Shown here: positions 27,961 to 38,718 of the stretch, in pieces | How positions within the stretch are numbered: the stretch's first letter is position 1 | Layout: each line of letters starts with the position of its first letter | Source of the DNA: Rufibacter tibetensis | GTDB taxonomy: Bacteria; Bacteroidota; Bacteroidia; Cytophagales; Hymenobacteraceae | Assembly (NCBI RefSeq): GCF_001310085.1 | Contig: NZ_CP012643.1 | Span: 1,333,001 to 1,397,000, forward strand | Reading direction: 5' to 3' | Length of the DNA: 64,000 bases | The notes under the pieces: model-generated | Told to the model about the DNA's origin: nothing | The model's input: the letters and a program-made list of their open reading frames with translations, nothing else | Databases searched by the model: none | Made by a program: the position numbers and the translations under genes

Positions 27961-30267
27961 ATGAAATATTATACCCCATTGGCGTTGGCACTTGCCCTGG
28001 GACTGCAGGCCTGCAGCTCTACCCAGACAAGCCAATCTGCCGCGTCAGCAGCTTCCGCATCTGCCGCCACCAGCACGGCTCCTGCGGCAAAGGCGACCGA
28101 CAAACAGATTGAGGATTTGATCGCGAAAATGACGGTGGAGGAGAAAGTTGGGCAAATGACCCAGCTCACCATTGACGTTATCCTGAAAGGCAACGAAGTG
28201 GCCACCGTAGACACGGCCAAACTCAGAAATGTGTTGGTGAACTACAACGTGGGTTCCATCCTGAACGTGCGCAACCGGGCTTACACTATTGACGAGTGGC
28301 ACACTGTCCTGAATGCCATCCATGATGTGACCGACAAAACCCGCCTGAAAATTCCGGTAATCTATGGGATTGACGCCATCCACGGAAACAACTACCTGGC
28401 TGGTACTACCCTTTACCCGCACAACATCGGCATGGCCGCCACCCGTAATCCTGAATTGGTGAACCGCCTAGCACAGATTACCGCCCTGGAAACCAGAGCC
28501 GCCGGTCTTCCGTGGAATTTTGACCCGGTATTGGACGTCGGCCGCCAGCCGCTTTGGCCTCGTTTTGAGGAAACCTTCGGCGAAGACGTGTTTGTGGTGA
28601 AAACCATGGGCGCTGCTGCCATCAGAGGCTACGAGCAAAACGGCAAAGGACCAGATTTCACGGTGGCATCGTGCATGAAGCACTTTCTGGGCTACTCGTA
28701 CCCTTCTACCGGCAAAGACCGCACGCCTTCTTACATTCCAGAGCAGATGCTGCGCGAGATTTTTCTTCCGCCGTTCAAAGCAGCTGTGGAAGCTGGTGCT
28801 TCTACCGTCATGATCAACTCCGGTGAGATCAACGGTGTTCCGGTGCACGGAAGCAAGTATTACCTGACCCAGATCCTGCGCAACGAGCTAGGCTTTGAAG
28901 GCGTGGCCGTGTCTGACTGGGAAGACGTGATTCGCCTGCACACCCGTCACAAAGTGGCCGCTACACCAAAAGAAGCGGTGAGAATGTCTGTAGAAGCCGG
29001 TTTGGACATGAGCATGGTGCCTACTGACTTCTCGTTCTACGACCACCTGGTTGCTTTAGTAAAAGAAGGCACTATCTCTGAAGACCGTATCAACCTTTCG
29101 GTGCGCCGTATCCTTACCCTGAAGAAGAAACTTGGTTTATTTGAGCAGGTGAGACCAAAAGCTGCCCTGAAAAACACCATCCACAAGCCGGAGTTTGACC
29201 AGGTTTCTTTGCAGTCTGCACTGGAAAGCCTTACCCTGCTTAAGAACAACAACAATGTGTTGCCGCTCAAGAAGACGGGCAAGATTGTAGTAGCCGGTCC
29301 AACGGCCAACACCCTGGCGGCATTGCACGGCAGCTGGTCGTATATCTGGCAAGGAACCGATGAAACACAATACCCGACCAAAGCCAAGACAGTGGTACAA
29401 GGTTTGATTGCTGAGATTGGCAAAGACCGCGTGATTTCCCGTTCGGTGGCTGATTTTGCAAATGCCGCTAATTACAACGTGGCTCAACTGAAAAGAGACG
29501 CTGCTCAGGCGCAGGCTATTGTACTTTGCTTGGGAGAGAAAGCTTACGCTGAAAGCCCGGGCGTGATTGATGACCTGGATTTGGAAGAAAACCAACTGGC
29601 CTTGGTGAGAGCCGCCAAAGAAACCGGCAAACCCGTGATCATTGTGTTGCTGGAAGGCCGTCCGCGCGTGCTTTCTTCGGTGGAGCCGCTGGCTGATGCT
29701 GTTCTTATGGCTTACAGACCAGCTACGTTTGGTGCCGCAGCCATTGCCGATGTGCTCTTCGGGGATTACAACCCAGATGGCGTGCTGCCTTTCACCTATC
29801 CACGCTTCTCCGGCGACGTGCTGACCTATGACCACAAAGGCACGGAGATCATCCGTGAGGATATTCCTAACGCGGCTGGTAACCGTGGTTTCAATCCGCA
29901 GTGGCCGTTTGGGCACGGTTTAAGCTACACCACCTTCGCCTTCTCTGATCTGCGCGTAAACAAAACCACCTTCAGCAACAATGACAACCTGCAGGTGACC
30001 GTGAAAGTGAGAAACACCGGAAGCAAAGCCGGCAAGAAAGCGGTGGAACTGTACAGCCACGACCAATTTGCCAGCATCACGCCAGCCGCCAGACGCCTGA
30101 GAGCTTTCTCAAAGGTGTCTCTGCAGCCTGGTGAGGAGAAAGAAGTAAGCTTCACCATCTCGGCCAAAGACCTGGCCTTCGTGAACGAAGCCGGCAAATG
30201 GGTAACGGAACCCGGCGCTTTCGACCTGATGGTTGGCGACCAGAAAACAACGGTAACTCTCCAGTAA
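27961..30267 (+). CDS. bglX: GH3 beta-glucosidase-type lipoprotein
   Basis: A 768-residue exo-acting beta-glycosidase. The signal peptide ends LGLQAC (lipobox, Cys about 18) and is followed by a Ser/Ala/Thr-rich linker. The N-terminal barrel carries the catalytic nucleophile Asp in GVAVSDWEDV; the second alpha/beta domain (about 400-620) and a C-terminal fibronectin-like domain (about 660-768) complete the BglX architecture. It would remove terminal glucose, or possibly mannose or xylose, from oligosaccharides in the periplasm. It opens the plus-strand part of the locus, with GH5 222 nt downstream. Confidence 0.9.
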   Translation: MKYYTPLALALALGLQACSSTQTSQSAASAASASAATSTAPAAKATDKQIEDLIAKMTVEEKVGQMTQLTIDVILKGNEVATVDTAKLRNVLVNYNVGSILNVRNRAYTIDEWHTVLNAIHDVTDKTRLKIPVIYGIDAIHGNNYLAGTTLYPHNIGMAATRNPELVNRLAQITALETRAAGLPWNFDPVLDVGRQPLWPRFEETFGEDVFVVKTMGAAAIRGYEQNGKGPDFTVASCMKHFLGYSYPSTGKDRTPSYIPEQMLREIFLPPFKAAVEAGASTVMINSGEINGVPVHGSKYYLTQILRNELGFEGVAVSDWEDVIRLHTRHKVAATPKEAVRMSVEAGLDMSMVPTDFSFYDHLVALVKEGTISEDRINLSVRRILTLKKKLGLFEQVRPKAALKNTIHKPEFDQVSLQSALESLTLLKNNNNVLPLKKTGKIVVAGPTANTLAALHGSWSYIWQGTDETQYPTKAKTVVQGLIAEIGKDRVISRSVADFANAANYNVAQLKRDAAQAQAIVLCLGEKAYAESPGVIDDLDLEENQLALVRAAKETGKPVIIVLLEGRPRVLSSVEPLADAVLMAYRPATFGAAAIADVLFGDYNPDGVLPFTYPRFSGDVLTYDHKGTEIIREDIPNAAGNRGFNPQWPFGHGLSYTTFAFSDLRVNKTTFSNNDNLQVTVKVRNTGSKAGKKAVELYSHDQFASITPAARRLRAFSKVSLQPGEEKEVSFTISAKDLAFVNEAGKWVTEPGAFDLMVGDQKTTVTLQ

Positions 30268-30295
30268 TTTCTAACCCAGAATGAGCAAGCTTTCT

Positions 30296-30332
30296 GTTTT
30301 AGGTTCTGTTTTCACAAAAGCAGTCTTAAAAC
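30296..30332. repeat. Dispersed palindromic intergenic repeat, copy 6
   Basis: GTTTTAGGTTCTGTTTTC pairs with the arm ending AGTCTTAAAAC. The stem is lengthened on both sides by AAGCTTTC (30287-30294) and GAAAGCTT (30334-30341), so the full hairpin is about 55 nt. Confidence 0.65.
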
Positions 30333-30391
30333 GGAAAGCTTGTTTTCATTTAATCCTTATCACCAAACCAGAGGTACTTCCTGGCTGATGC

Positions 30392-30424
30392 TTTACGCCT
30401 GTTTTGTTTAAATCAGCCTGTAAA
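30392..30424. repeat. Dispersed palindromic intergenic repeat, copy 7
   Basis: TTTACGCCTGTTTTG then AAATCAGCCTGTAAA; the arms pair with few mismatches. It is the second copy in the GH3-GH5 gap. Confidence 0.55.
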
Positions 30425-30489
30425 TAATAAATTGAACGTTCACCAGCCAGGTTTAATAACAGTAATCAGTTCTAAAAAAGCTTTTCTAC

Positions 30490-31518
30490 ATGGTTAAGAA
30501 TTTCACCAGACCTTTTCTTCGCCTTACCTCTGCAGCCATGCTGGCGCTAGGGATCATTAGCTTTGGGTGCAAAAGCACCGTCCCAAAGAAATCTACCGCA
30601 ACCCAAACGCCCGTGGAAAAACATGGCGATTTGAACGTCGTGGGGACTAAGATTGTGGACCAGAACGGCAAAGTGGTGCAGTTGCGGGGCATGTCTTTCT
30701 TCTGGAGCCAGTGGCAAGGCGGCTTTTACAACCGATCTATGGTAAAATGGCTCAAAAACGACTGGCAGAACACCATCGTTCGGACGGCCATGGGCGTAGA
30801 CATGGGTGGTTACCTGAAGAACCCCGAGGCGGAGAAAGAAAAGGTGATCAGGTTGGTGGAATCGGCCATTCAGGAAGGCATTTACGTGATCATTGACTGG
30901 CACGACCATGAGGCGCACAAGCATACCGAGGAAGCAAAAGCCTTTTTCGCGGAGATGGCCCAGCGCTTCGGGCAGTACCCCAACGTGATTTATGAGCCCT
31001 ACAATGAGCCCTTGGAAAACACAGATTGGGCCACGGAGATCAAACCGTATCACGAAGCCGTAATCCGGGAAATTAGGAAGTATGACCCTGATAACCTCAT
31101 TGTTTGCGGCACCAGAATGTGGTCGCAGCGGGTGGATGAGGCTGCCGAGAACCCCATTCTGCAACGGAACATCGCCTACACCCTCCACTACTACGCCGCC
31201 ACCCACAAACAGGAACTGCGCGACATCGCCACTCAAGCCATCAACAAAGGAGCAGCGCTGTTTGTGACGGAATTCGGCACCTGCGCCGCTGACGGAAACG
31301 GCAAGGTAGACGAAGCAGAATCCAGGGCCTGGTGGGCTTTTCTGGACCAGCACCAGATCTCCTGGTGCAACTGGTCAGTAGCCGACAAAGACGAAGCGGC
31401 CTCAGCCCTGAAACCGGGCTCTCCTACTACTGGCCCCTGGACCGAAGCCCATATCAGCGCTTCCGGTCAACTGGTTAGGCAGGAGCTGTTAGGGAAAGCG
31501 AAGTTGGAGAAGCAGTAA
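30490..31518 (+). CDS. GH5 endo-beta-glucanase-type lipoprotein
   Basis: A 342-residue retaining glycoside hydrolase. The signal peptide ends ISFGC (lipobox, Cys about 27). The TIM barrel shows IIDWHDHEAH, the acid/base Glu in YEPYNEPL, the HYYAATHK stretch and the nucleophile Glu in VTEFGTC, with the NWSVADK ending, a pattern like subfamily GH5_2 endoglucanases. It probably cleaves glucan or the glucose-containing backbone of glucomannan at the cell envelope. Followed by a 19-bp terminator, so it likely forms one unit with GH3. Confidence 0.88.
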   Translation: MVKNFTRPFLRLTSAAMLALGIISFGCKSTVPKKSTATQTPVEKHGDLNVVGTKIVDQNGKVVQLRGMSFFWSQWQGGFYNRSMVKWLKNDWQNTIVRTAMGVDMGGYLKNPEAEKEKVIRLVESAIQEGIYVIIDWHDHEAHKHTEEAKAFFAEMAQRFGQYPNVIYEPYNEPLENTDWATEIKPYHEAVIREIRKYDPDNLIVCGTRMWSQRVDEAAENPILQRNIAYTLHYYAATHKQELRDIATQAINKGAALFVTEFGTCAADGNGKVDEAESRAWWAFLDQHQISWCNWSVADKDEAASALKPGSPTTGPWTEAHISASGQLVRQELLGKAKLEKQ

Positions 31519-31542
31519 TTCCATAAGCCCCAGCTAGAAAAG

Positions 31543-31593
31543 TATAAAAGGAAAGACCTGCACCATTGAATTGGGCAGGTCTTTCCTTTTATA
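31543..31593. terminator. Bidirectional terminator between GH5 and AraC genes
   Basis: A perfect 19-bp stem (31543-31561 with 31575-31593), flanked by T and A runs, between convergent genes. Confidence 0.85.
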
Positions 31594-31606
31594 GACTTTG
31601 AACTAT

Positions 31607-31643
31607 CGTTTCAGGCCTCTTTTCTAAAACCAGGCCCTAAACG
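31607..31643. repeat. Dispersed palindromic intergenic repeat, copy 8
   Basis: CGTTTCAGGCCTCTTTTC pairs with AAAACCAGGCCCTAAACG; both arms are near consensus. It lies 10 nt before the AraC gene end. Confidence 0.65.
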
Positions 31644-31652
31644 ATTCCTGAT

Positions 31653-32525
31653 TTAGATAAACACCCTAGAACCGGAGTAATTCTGGCGGAACTCTTTGGG
31701 TGTGCACCCGTTTTTGCGCCGGAAAATGCGGTTGAAGTAAGACAGGTTGTTGAACCCACATTTGAATGAAACCTCAGAAATGGTCTCGGTGGTGTCAATG
31801 AGCATGCGGGAGGCGTGGCCCAACCTGATTTCGTTAAGGCTTTCAATGAAGGTTTTTCCTGTCCGTTTTTTGATAAACCTACTGAAAGAGACTTCGGGCA
31901 TGTTCACTACTTTAGCCACATCGGCTAAGGAAACCTCTTTGTCATAGTAGGTTTGCATGTACTCAAAGGCCTTCTCTATTCTTCGGCTGTAATAATTGAA
32001 TTGGTCCGAGGTGAAGGAGCTGTTGGAGAGCGTCCGCATGTTGCGGGAAATAGACAAATCGTGCAGAATGGAAATCAGTTCCAGCACAGAGTCAAAGCCA
32101 CCTTTCTGGGTTAACAGTTCCAGACGGGGCCTGAACGTTTCCTTTATCTCGCGTGAAAAGGAAATGCCTTTTGCGGCCCTTTCCAGCAAGGTCCTGATAA
32201 AACTCAACTGATTCCGGCGCAGAAACTTCTCGTCCAGCAAGTCTTTGTGAAACTGGATGGTGATCTCCACTATTTCTTCGCTCTTGCACTGGTGCGTAAA
32301 CCATCCGTGGGGCAGGTTGCTGCCTACCAGTACCAACTCCAGATCATCAATAATTTCAACGTGGTCCCCCACTACCCGTTTGGCGCCGGCAGCGTTGTAA
32401 ATGAAGTTTAACTCAAAATCCTCGTGGTAATGGAGCGGAAAGTTAAACTCCTGCTTTACCCTGGAGAAGATGGTGAAGCAATCATTCTGGGTTAAGGGCG
32501 TAATTTCACGGTAAATAGAGCTCAT
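31653..32525 (-). CDS. AraC family transcriptional regulator
   Basis: A 290-residue regulator. The N-terminal cupin-like sensor (about 15-100; FNFPLHYHEDFELNFIY) carries His residues typical of sugar-responsive AraC proteins. The C-terminal double HTH spans about 185-285 (VSLADVAKVVNMPEVSFSRFI and ISEVSFKCGFNNLSYFNRIF). It is divergent from the mannan genes across a 608-nt gap, so it is a likely second regulator of the GH26 operon, in addition to the HTCS; that target is inferred. Confidence 0.88.
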   Translation of the reverse strand: MSSIYREITPLTQNDCFTIFSRVKQEFNFPLHYHEDFELNFIYNAAGAKRVVGDHVEIIDDLELVLVGSNLPHGWFTHQCKSEEIVEITIQFHKDLLDEKFLRRNQLSFIRTLLERAAKGISFSREIKETFRPRLELLTQKGGFDSVLELISILHDLSISRNMRTLSNSSFTSDQFNYYSRRIEKAFEYMQTYYDKEVSLADVAKVVNMPEVSFSRFIKKRTGKTFIESLNEIRLGHASRMLIDTTETISEVSFKCGFNNLSYFNRIFRRKNGCTPKEFRQNYSGSRVFI

Positions 32526-33133
32526 AACACTAGGTATATAGTGTCAAGGTACAAATAAGGATTAGAATTAAGGTAAGAACGTTAAAAAAATACTAGTCTG
32601 TCATTCTTTTAGAATCATCATTCTTTTATTAAAACAAGCAATTAAGAACTGAACCACACAGTTCATCTTTTAAATGATGAACTATAGCTACTTATCTGTA
32701 TTTACATTATTTACATTAATTTTAATAACTTAATAATATAATAAAAACACCTTAAATTGCCAGCAGAAATATCAATAATCAATACAGTTCTTACAAATCC
32801 ACACACAAGCACACCTAAGTTTTAATCTATAGCCCACTTACGTTTCAAGCCAGTTTCAATCAAACAATCGCTAAAATAGTATTACTAGTAAGTTTTAAAA
32901 CTATGTAGTTTTGTAATGAAGCTAATTACCTTTTTGGGTCTTTGTTTAAGGACAAGCAGAAACAGGTAGTTCTTCTTTTCTCCAGCGTATTTCCTTACCT
33001 GAAGACTAAGAAGAAACTAGCTCCGCAGCAGCGAAAACCTATTTTCCATGTCAGGTTGTTTACCTGATTTGAAAGGCAAAGGCAATTGTTTTCTGCTGAT
33101 CTACCTCCACCAGAAGTTTTACAGACTGATACT
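32526..33133. other. Divergent regulatory region between AraC and GH26 genes
   Basis: 608 nt, strongly A+T-rich between about 32560 and 32920, without a credible gene. It holds a weak palindrome-family copy near 32840-32876 and a good -7 element at 32906. Probable site of AraC/HTCS control of the mannan operon. Confidence 0.55.
32906..32913 (+). promoter_or_regulatory. Predicted -7 element of the mannan operon
   Basis: TAGTTTTG matches TAnnTTTG exactly. No TTTG -33 partner is seen at the right distance, as is usual for activator-dependent promoters. It would give a leader of about 215 nt before GH26. Confidence 0.4.
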
Positions 33134-34276
33134 ATGATTAGAATATTACTGGCATCTTTCTTCCTGGCGTTTACATTTTCCTCTTCGGGGCAGACTCTTA
33201 CGCCCATCAACAAGAAAGCTACCCCAGAGACCAGGAACCTGTACGCCAACCTGAAACGCCTATCGCAGAAAGGCATTATGTTCGGGCATCAGGATGCGCT
33301 GGCGTACGGCATGGGTTGGAAATATGAACCGGGCCGTTCAGACGTGAAAGAAATCGTGGGCGAGTACCCCGCGGTAGTAGGCTGGGATCTAGGCCACCTG
33401 GAACTGAAGCACACCGTTAACCTGGACAGCGTGCCGTTTGACAAGATGCGGCAGTTTGCGCAGGAAGTATACGCCAATGGAGGCCTTAATACCATTAGCT
33501 GGCATTTGAACAATCCGCTGGACCCAACCAAAACCAGCTGGGACCCCATGGATTCTACCATCCAGCATTTGTTCAAAGACAAGAAAGCCCTGAAGCGTTA
33601 CAAGTCGTGGTTAGAGGATTTGGCCGGTTTTATGAGAAGCCTGAAAGGACCCAACGGCGAGCTGATTCCGGTGATATTCCGTCCGTTGCATGAGCATACC
33701 GGCAGTTGGTTCTGGTGGGGCCGCAAGCATTGCTCTCCGGAGGAATACAAGCAGATGTGGCGCTTCACCGTAGATTATTTGCGCAAGAAGAAAGCCAACA
33801 ACCTGCTGTTCGCCTACTCCACCGACCGCTTCACTTCCCGCGAAGATTACCTGGAGCGCTACCCCGGCGATGATTACGTGGACATTGTAGGCTTTGACAT
33901 TTACCACCGCCCGCCTGCTGACACGGCGCAACTAGCCCAGGCAAACCAGACCTTCATCAAAGAAACCCGCCAGATGGTGGAGACGCTGCGCCAGATTGGC
34001 CAGGAGAAAAATAAAGTCTGGACCTTGAGCGAAACGGGCCTGGAGACGCTTCCTATTGCCGACTGGTGGACGAACGTGCTTACTCCCATTGTGAAAGACG
34101 CCGGTTTGTCTTACGTAATGGTGTGGCGCAACGGAAGACCAGACCACTATTATGCGCCATATCCGGGCCAGAAAAGCGAGGCAGATTTCAAAACCTTCTA
34201 TAACAACCCCAACGTGTTCTTCATTAAGAAAGTAGCACAGGAAAAGTTGTACGCCCCGCCAGCTCAGAACAAATAA
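33134..34276 (+). CDS. GH26 beta-mannanase/mannobiohydrolase (exported)
   Basis: A 380-residue retaining beta-mannan hydrolase. I chose the ATG at 33134 (MIRILLASFFLAFTFSSSGQ, a Sec signal peptide); the frame opens at 33086. Catalytic residues are visible: acid/base Glu in RPLHEHTGSWFWWG and nucleophile Glu in LSETGLE. The protein is a single catalytic domain without CBM or sorting domain, so it is probably periplasmic. It precedes the symporter, GH130 and epimerase genes with short gaps, the same order as the mannobiose-releasing GH26 set described in Bacteroides fragilis, which suggests that mannobiose is its product. Confidence 0.92.
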   Translation: MIRILLASFFLAFTFSSSGQTLTPINKKATPETRNLYANLKRLSQKGIMFGHQDALAYGMGWKYEPGRSDVKEIVGEYPAVVGWDLGHLELKHTVNLDSVPFDKMRQFAQEVYANGGLNTISWHLNNPLDPTKTSWDPMDSTIQHLFKDKKALKRYKSWLEDLAGFMRSLKGPNGELIPVIFRPLHEHTGSWFWWGRKHCSPEEYKQMWRFTVDYLRKKKANNLLFAYSTDRFTSREDYLERYPGDDYVDIVGFDIYHRPPADTAQLAQANQTFIKETRQMVETLRQIGQEKNKVWTLSETGLETLPIADWWTNVLTPIVKDAGLSYVMVWRNGRPDHYYAPYPGQKSEADFKTFYNNPNVFFIKKVAQEKLYAPPAQNK

Positions 34277-34330
34277 TCGCATTCAACCCACGCCTCCTTA
34301 CCCACTAACAAACACCTTCAACCCTTTCTC

Positions 34331-36202
34331 ATGAAACTAACCGCGCTGGATATCAGCATCATTTTCCTCTACCTCATAGCGGTGGCGGCAATAGGGCTAA
34401 TCTTGCAGAAGAGAGCAAAAGCCAACAAAGAGGCGTACATGTTGGGCGGCAACACCCTTCCGTGGTATGCCTTAGGCCTCTCTAACGCCTCGGGGATGTT
34501 TGACATCTCGGGCACCATGTGGATGGTGATGCTCGGGTTTGTGTATGGCCTCAAAAGCATCTGGATTCCGTGGTTATGGCCATCTTTCAACCAGATCTTC
34601 CTGATGATGTTCCTGGCCGCCTGGCTTCGCCGCTCCAACGTGACCACCGGCGCCGAATGGATGTTGACTCGTTTCGGTCGGGGGAAAGATTCTAACAAGT
34701 CTCACGCTATTGTGGTGGCGTTTGCGCTGTTGAGCTGCCTGGGCTTCCTGGCGTATGGTTTTATAGGCCTGGGTAAGTTCGTGGAGATCTTCGTGCCATG
34801 GTCGGCAGTGCAGCCATACGTGCCGTTCACTGTTTCCCCTGAGTTCGTGCCTCACTTCTACGGCATGATCTTTACGCTTTTTGCGGTGTTCTACTCCATT
34901 CTGGGTGGTATGGCCAGCATTGTGTGGGCCGATGTACTGCAGTACGCCATCATGACCGCCGCTTCCATTGTGGTGGCGGTTTTGGCCATGAACAACCTGG
35001 AGACCACGCCGCTCAACGTTCCCGAGGAATGGAAAACGCCTTTCTTTGGAGCTACCCTGAACATGGACTGGACCGGCATCATTGACGATGTAAATGCTAA
35101 GATCCAATCAGACGGCTACTCGCTCTTCGGAATCTTCTTCTCGCTCATGGTCTTCAAAGGAATCCTGGCCAGCTTGTCGGGACCTACGCCTAACTATGAC
35201 ATGCAGAAGATCCTTTCTTCCCGCTCTCCGGCTGATGCCGCCAAAATGAGCGCCTTCGTTTCAGTGGTGCTGATTCCTACGCGGTACCTGATGATCATGG
35301 GCTTTACGGTGCTGGCCATCCTGAACTACGATCAACTAAACCTGCAATCGGCCAGCGGCATTGACTTTGAAAGAATACTTCCGGCCGCTATCCAGCGGTT
35401 CGCGCCAACTGGCGTCATGGGGTTGATCCTGGCTGGTTTGTTGGCCGCTTTTATCGGAACCTTTGCCGGCACGTTGAATGCCGCCCAGGCTTACCTGGTG
35501 AATGACGTGTACCTGCGGTACATCAACCCCAAAGCTTCCAACACCGCCGTGAACCGCATGAACTACGCCACAGGTATTGTGGTGGTGCTGGTAAGCATGG
35601 CGGTGGGCTTCTTCGCGAAGGACGTAAACAGCCTGTTGCAGTGGATTGTGGCCGGTCTGTACGGGGGTTATATCTCGGCTAACGTGCTGAAATGGTACTG
35701 GTGGCGCTTCAACGCCAATGGCTTCTTCTGGGGCATGTTGGTAGGTATCATAGCAGCCCTGATCTTCCCCTACTTCACTAAAGGGCTGGACCTCTACTAC
35801 TTTCCGTGGCTGTTGCTCATCTCTTTAACGGGTAGCCTCATTGGTACCTACACCGCCCCCCCTACTGACATGGAAACCTTGAAAGGCTTCTACCGCAATG
35901 TTCGTCCGTGGGGCTTCTGGAAACCAGTGGCCGAGCAGGTGAAAGCCGACGATCCTTCTTTTGTGGAGAACAAGAACTTCGTATTGGACATGTTCAACGT
36001 GGTCATTGGCGTGGTTTGGCAGATGAGCCTGACGTTGCTTCCTATTTACCTGATCCTGACCATGTACACCGAGCTTCTGGTTGCCTTCGGCATTATGGCG
36101 GTGTGCACCCTCATCCTGAAGAAAACCTGGTGGGACAAATTGCCCAAAGACGGCGATTCTGTGGCCGCTACCCTTAAACGTAAATTAGTTTCTGTTTCAT
36201 AA
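34331..36202 (+). CDS. Sodium:solute symporter, likely mannobiose importer
   Basis: A 623-residue SSS-family inner-membrane symporter with about 14 hydrophobic helices. It starts [20 protein letters not shown] and has the unwound first-helix and sodium-site pattern of the family ([17 protein letters not shown]) plus a long C-terminal helical extension. It is 54 nt after GH26 and 52 nt before the GH130 gene, so it very likely imports the disaccharide made by GH26. Substrate assignment rests on neighbours, not on residues I can read. Confidence 0.88.
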   Translation: MKLTALDISIIFLYLIAVAAIGLILQKRAKANKEAYMLGGNTLPWYALGLSNASGMFDISGTMWMVMLGFVYGLKSIWIPWLWPSFNQIFLMMFLAAWLRRSNVTTGAEWMLTRFGRGKDSNKSHAIVVAFALLSCLGFLAYGFIGLGKFVEIFVPWSAVQPYVPFTVSPEFVPHFYGMIFTLFAVFYSILGGMASIVWADVLQYAIMTAASIVVAVLAMNNLETTPLNVPEEWKTPFFGATLNMDWTGIIDDVNAKIQSDGYSLFGIFFSLMVFKGILASLSGPTPNYDMQKILSSRSPADAAKMSAFVSVVLIPTRYLMIMGFTVLAILNYDQLNLQSASGIDFERILPAAIQRFAPTGVMGLILAGLLAAFIGTFAGTLNAAQAYLVNDVYLRYINPKASNTAVNRMNYATGIVVVLVSMAVGFFAKDVNSLLQWIVAGLYGGYISANVLKWYWWRFNANGFFWGMLVGIIAALIFPYFTKGLDLYYFPWLLLISLTGSLIGTYTAPPTDMETLKGFYRNVRPWGFWKPVAEQVKADDPSFVENKNFVLDMFNVVIGVVWQMSLTLLPIYLILTMYTELLVAFGIMAVCTLILKKTWWDKLPKDGDSVAATLKRKLVSVS

Positions 36203-36254
36203 ATCATCGGCGGCTCCTGGCGGGCCGCTTTCATACCCTTTTTCAAAAATCACC

Positions 36255-37475
36255 ATGGAAAACATCTTCCAAAATAGACAAAGAGCAATAGAGCAGTTCC
36301 ATTCTGACCTGATCTCCAGAAAGAACGAGAAGCAGCCCCTTGGCAACGGCATCTATGACAGATATAAATACCCCATCTTAACCAATCAGCACGCCCCTAT
36401 CACTTGGCGCTACGACCTGAACCCGGAGACCAACCCGTACTTCATGGAGCGGATTGGCATCAACGCGGCTTTCAATTCCGGCGCCATCAAACTGAATGGC
36501 AAGTACCTGCTGGTGGTGCGGGTGGAAGGCAACGACCGCAAGTCTTTCTTCGCGGTGGCAGAGAGCCCGAACGGGATTGACAACTTCAAATTCTGGGAGA
36601 AACCCATCACCATGCCCGAAACCAACGAGCCGGACATCAACGTGTACGACATGCGCGTGGTGCAGCACGAAGACGGCTGGATTTACGGCCTGTTCTGCAC
36701 TGAGCGCAAAGACCCGGACGCCAAACCCGGCGATGAGTCCTCGGCAGTGGCCCAATGCGGCATTGCCCGTACCCGCGACATGGTGTCCTGGGAGCGCCTG
36801 CCGGATTTGAAATCCACTTCTCCGCAGCAACGCAATGTGGTCTTGCACCCAGAGTATATCAACGGCAAATACGCGCTGTACACCCGTCCGCAGGACAGCT
36901 TTATTGAGGCGGGCAGCCGCGGCGGGATTGGCTGGGGCTTGACCGATTCTATGGAGAATGCAGTGGTGGAAGAGGAATTCATCTTGGACCCTAAGACCTA
37001 TCACACCGTCTATGAGGTGAAGAATGGTCAGGGTCCCGCTCCTATCAAGACTGAGAAAGGCTGGCTGCACCTGGCGCACGGCGTCCGGAACACTGCCGCC
37101 GGGCTACGCTACGTGCTGTACATGTTCCTGACGGATCTGCAGGACCCATCTAAAGTTATCGCGAAACCAGGCGGACACTTCATTGCCCCTGAAGGCGAGG
37201 AAAGAGTGGGCGACGTGTCAAACGTGACCTTTGGCAACGGCTGGATTGTGGACGAAGACAGCACCGTGTTCATCTACTACGCGTCTTCAGACACCAGAAT
37301 GCACGTGGCTACCTCTACCGTAAACCAGTTGCTTGATTACGTGCTCAACACCCCCGCTGATGGATTTCGTTCTGCCGCCTCGGTGCAGCAAATCAACCTT
37401 TTGGTGGACAAAAACCAAGCCTTCGTGAACAGCAAAAAGCACGTGATGGCCCCAGAACTAAACAGCACAAATTAA
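36255..37475 (+). CDS. GH130 4-O-beta-D-mannosyl-D-glucose phosphorylase
   Basis: A 406-residue cytoplasmic inverting phosphorylase that splits mannosyl-glucose with phosphate into mannose-1-phosphate and glucose, saving one ATP. The five-bladed propeller has the catalytic Asp in [14 protein letters not shown] (Asp at residue 132), phosphate-site Arg/His positions ([21 protein letters not shown]) and no signal peptide. Sequence features match the GH130_1 mannosylglucose-phosphorylase group rather than mannobiose phosphorylases. Its stop overlaps the next start (TAATG), so it is translationally coupled to the 2-epimerase that makes its substrate. Confidence 0.9.
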   Translation: MENIFQNRQRAIEQFHSDLISRKNEKQPLGNGIYDRYKYPILTNQHAPITWRYDLNPETNPYFMERIGINAAFNSGAIKLNGKYLLVVRVEGNDRKSFFAVAESPNGIDNFKFWEKPITMPETNEPDINVYDMRVVQHEDGWIYGLFCTERKDPDAKPGDESSAVAQCGIARTRDMVSWERLPDLKSTSPQQRNVVLHPEYINGKYALYTRPQDSFIEAGSRGGIGWGLTDSMENAVVEEEFILDPKTYHTVYEVKNGQGPAPIKTEKGWLHLAHGVRNTAAGLRYVLYMFLTDLQDPSKVIAKPGGHFIAPEGEERVGDVSNVTFGNGWIVDEDSTVFIYYASSDTRMHVATSTVNQLLDYVLNTPADGFRSAASVQQINLLVDKNQAFVNSKKHVMAPELNSTN

Positions 37476-38707
37476 TGGCTTCCGCTTCCCCTACCTCTCT
37501 TGCCTCCCAACTTTCGGTTTACCAACAAGAGATGGAAACCGAGTTGGAGAGAATACTGGCGTTCTGGTCTGAGAAAACACTGGATCACCAGAACGGCGGG
37601 TTCGTGGGGCAGATAGACAACACGGGCGCGGTAAATCCCGAGGCACCCAAAGGCAGCATCCTGAATGCCCGCATCTTGTGGACGTTCTCGGCGGCGTACT
37701 GGCACACCAGAAAAGAGGAATACCTCACCATTGCCACCAGAGCCTTTGACTACCTGATTACCTCCTTCCTGGATACTACCCACGGCGGTATCTACTGGAT
37801 GGTGGACCCCAAAGGTCAGCCTTTGAACACCCGCAAGCAGATCTATGCGCTGTCGTTCACCATCTACGGCATGAGCGAGTTCCACCTGGCAACGCAAAAC
37901 GAGAAGGCACTACAGGTAAGCCAAGAGCTTTTCCGCTGGATTGAGAAAAACAGCTTCGATCCGGAGCAGGGTGGTTATCTGGAAGCCTTCAGCCAAACGG
38001 GCGAACTGCTGGAAGACCTGCGCTTGAGCGAAAAAGACCGCAACGATCCCAAAACCATGAATACGCACCTGCATATTCTGGAAGCCTATGCCAACCTGTA
38101 CCGCGCCTGGCCAGACCAGCAGTTAGGCAATCAGCTGAGAAGATTAATTGAGGTGTTTCTGGAAAAGATTGTGGATACTTCCACCGGACACCTGAAGCTT
38201 TTCTTTTCCCGTGACTGGATTTCTTCTCCCAACCTGATTTCCTACGGGCATGACATTGAAGCCTCCTGGCTGTTGCAGGAAGCGGCAGAGGTGCTAGGCA
38301 ATGAGGCGCTGCTTTCCAGAGTAAAAGAAGTTGCCCTCACCATAGCCAACGCCACTTCTGATGCTTTGCTCCCAGATGGTAGCCTGTACCATGAACTTAA
38401 CGTGGATGAGAACCACTATGACAAACACCGTGAGTGGTGGGTGAGCGCCGAGGCGATGGTTGGTTTCTTCAACGCCTTTGAACTAACCGGCTCTGAGGAA
38501 TTCCTGCATTGGTCGCTGAACGCCTGGCAGTTTGCCAAAACCTACTTTCTGGATTTGGAGCAGGGCGAGTGGCACTGGGGCGTGCACGATGATTACACCC
38601 TCATGTCAAAAGAAGATAAAGTAGGTTTTTGGAAATGTCCTTACCACAATGCCCGAGCCTGCTTGGAGATCATTCACAGATGCAAGAAAGAACTGAGCCG
38701 CAGTTAA
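37475..38707 (+). CDS. Cellobiose/mannobiose 2-epimerase (AGE family)
   Basis: A 410-residue cytoplasmic (alpha/alpha)6-barrel epimerase. It converts the reducing-end mannose of mannobiose to glucose, giving mannosyl-glucose for the phosphorylase just upstream. Visible AGE-family residues are ARILWTFSAAY, the HLHILEAYANLYRAW helix with catalytic His, HDIEASWLL, WWVSAEAMVGFFNAF and HWGVHDDY. The ATG shares one base with the GH130 stop codon. Pathway assignment follows the known epimerase-phosphorylase route for beta-mannan. Confidence 0.9.
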   Translation: MASASPTSLASQLSVYQQEMETELERILAFWSEKTLDHQNGGFVGQIDNTGAVNPEAPKGSILNARILWTFSAAYWHTRKEEYLTIATRAFDYLITSFLDTTHGGIYWMVDPKGQPLNTRKQIYALSFTIYGMSEFHLATQNEKALQVSQELFRWIEKNSFDPEQGGYLEAFSQTGELLEDLRLSEKDRNDPKTMNTHLHILEAYANLYRAWPDQQLGNQLRRLIEVFLEKIVDTSTGHLKLFFSRDWISSPNLISYGHDIEASWLLQEAAEVLGNEALLSRVKEVALTIANATSDALLPDGSLYHELNVDENHYDKHREWWVSAEAMVGFFNAFELTGSEEFLHWSLNAWQFAKTYFLDLEQGEWHWGVHDDYTLMSKEDKVGFWKCPYHNARACLEIIHRCKKELSRS

Positions 38708-38718
38708 GAAGAGCTTTC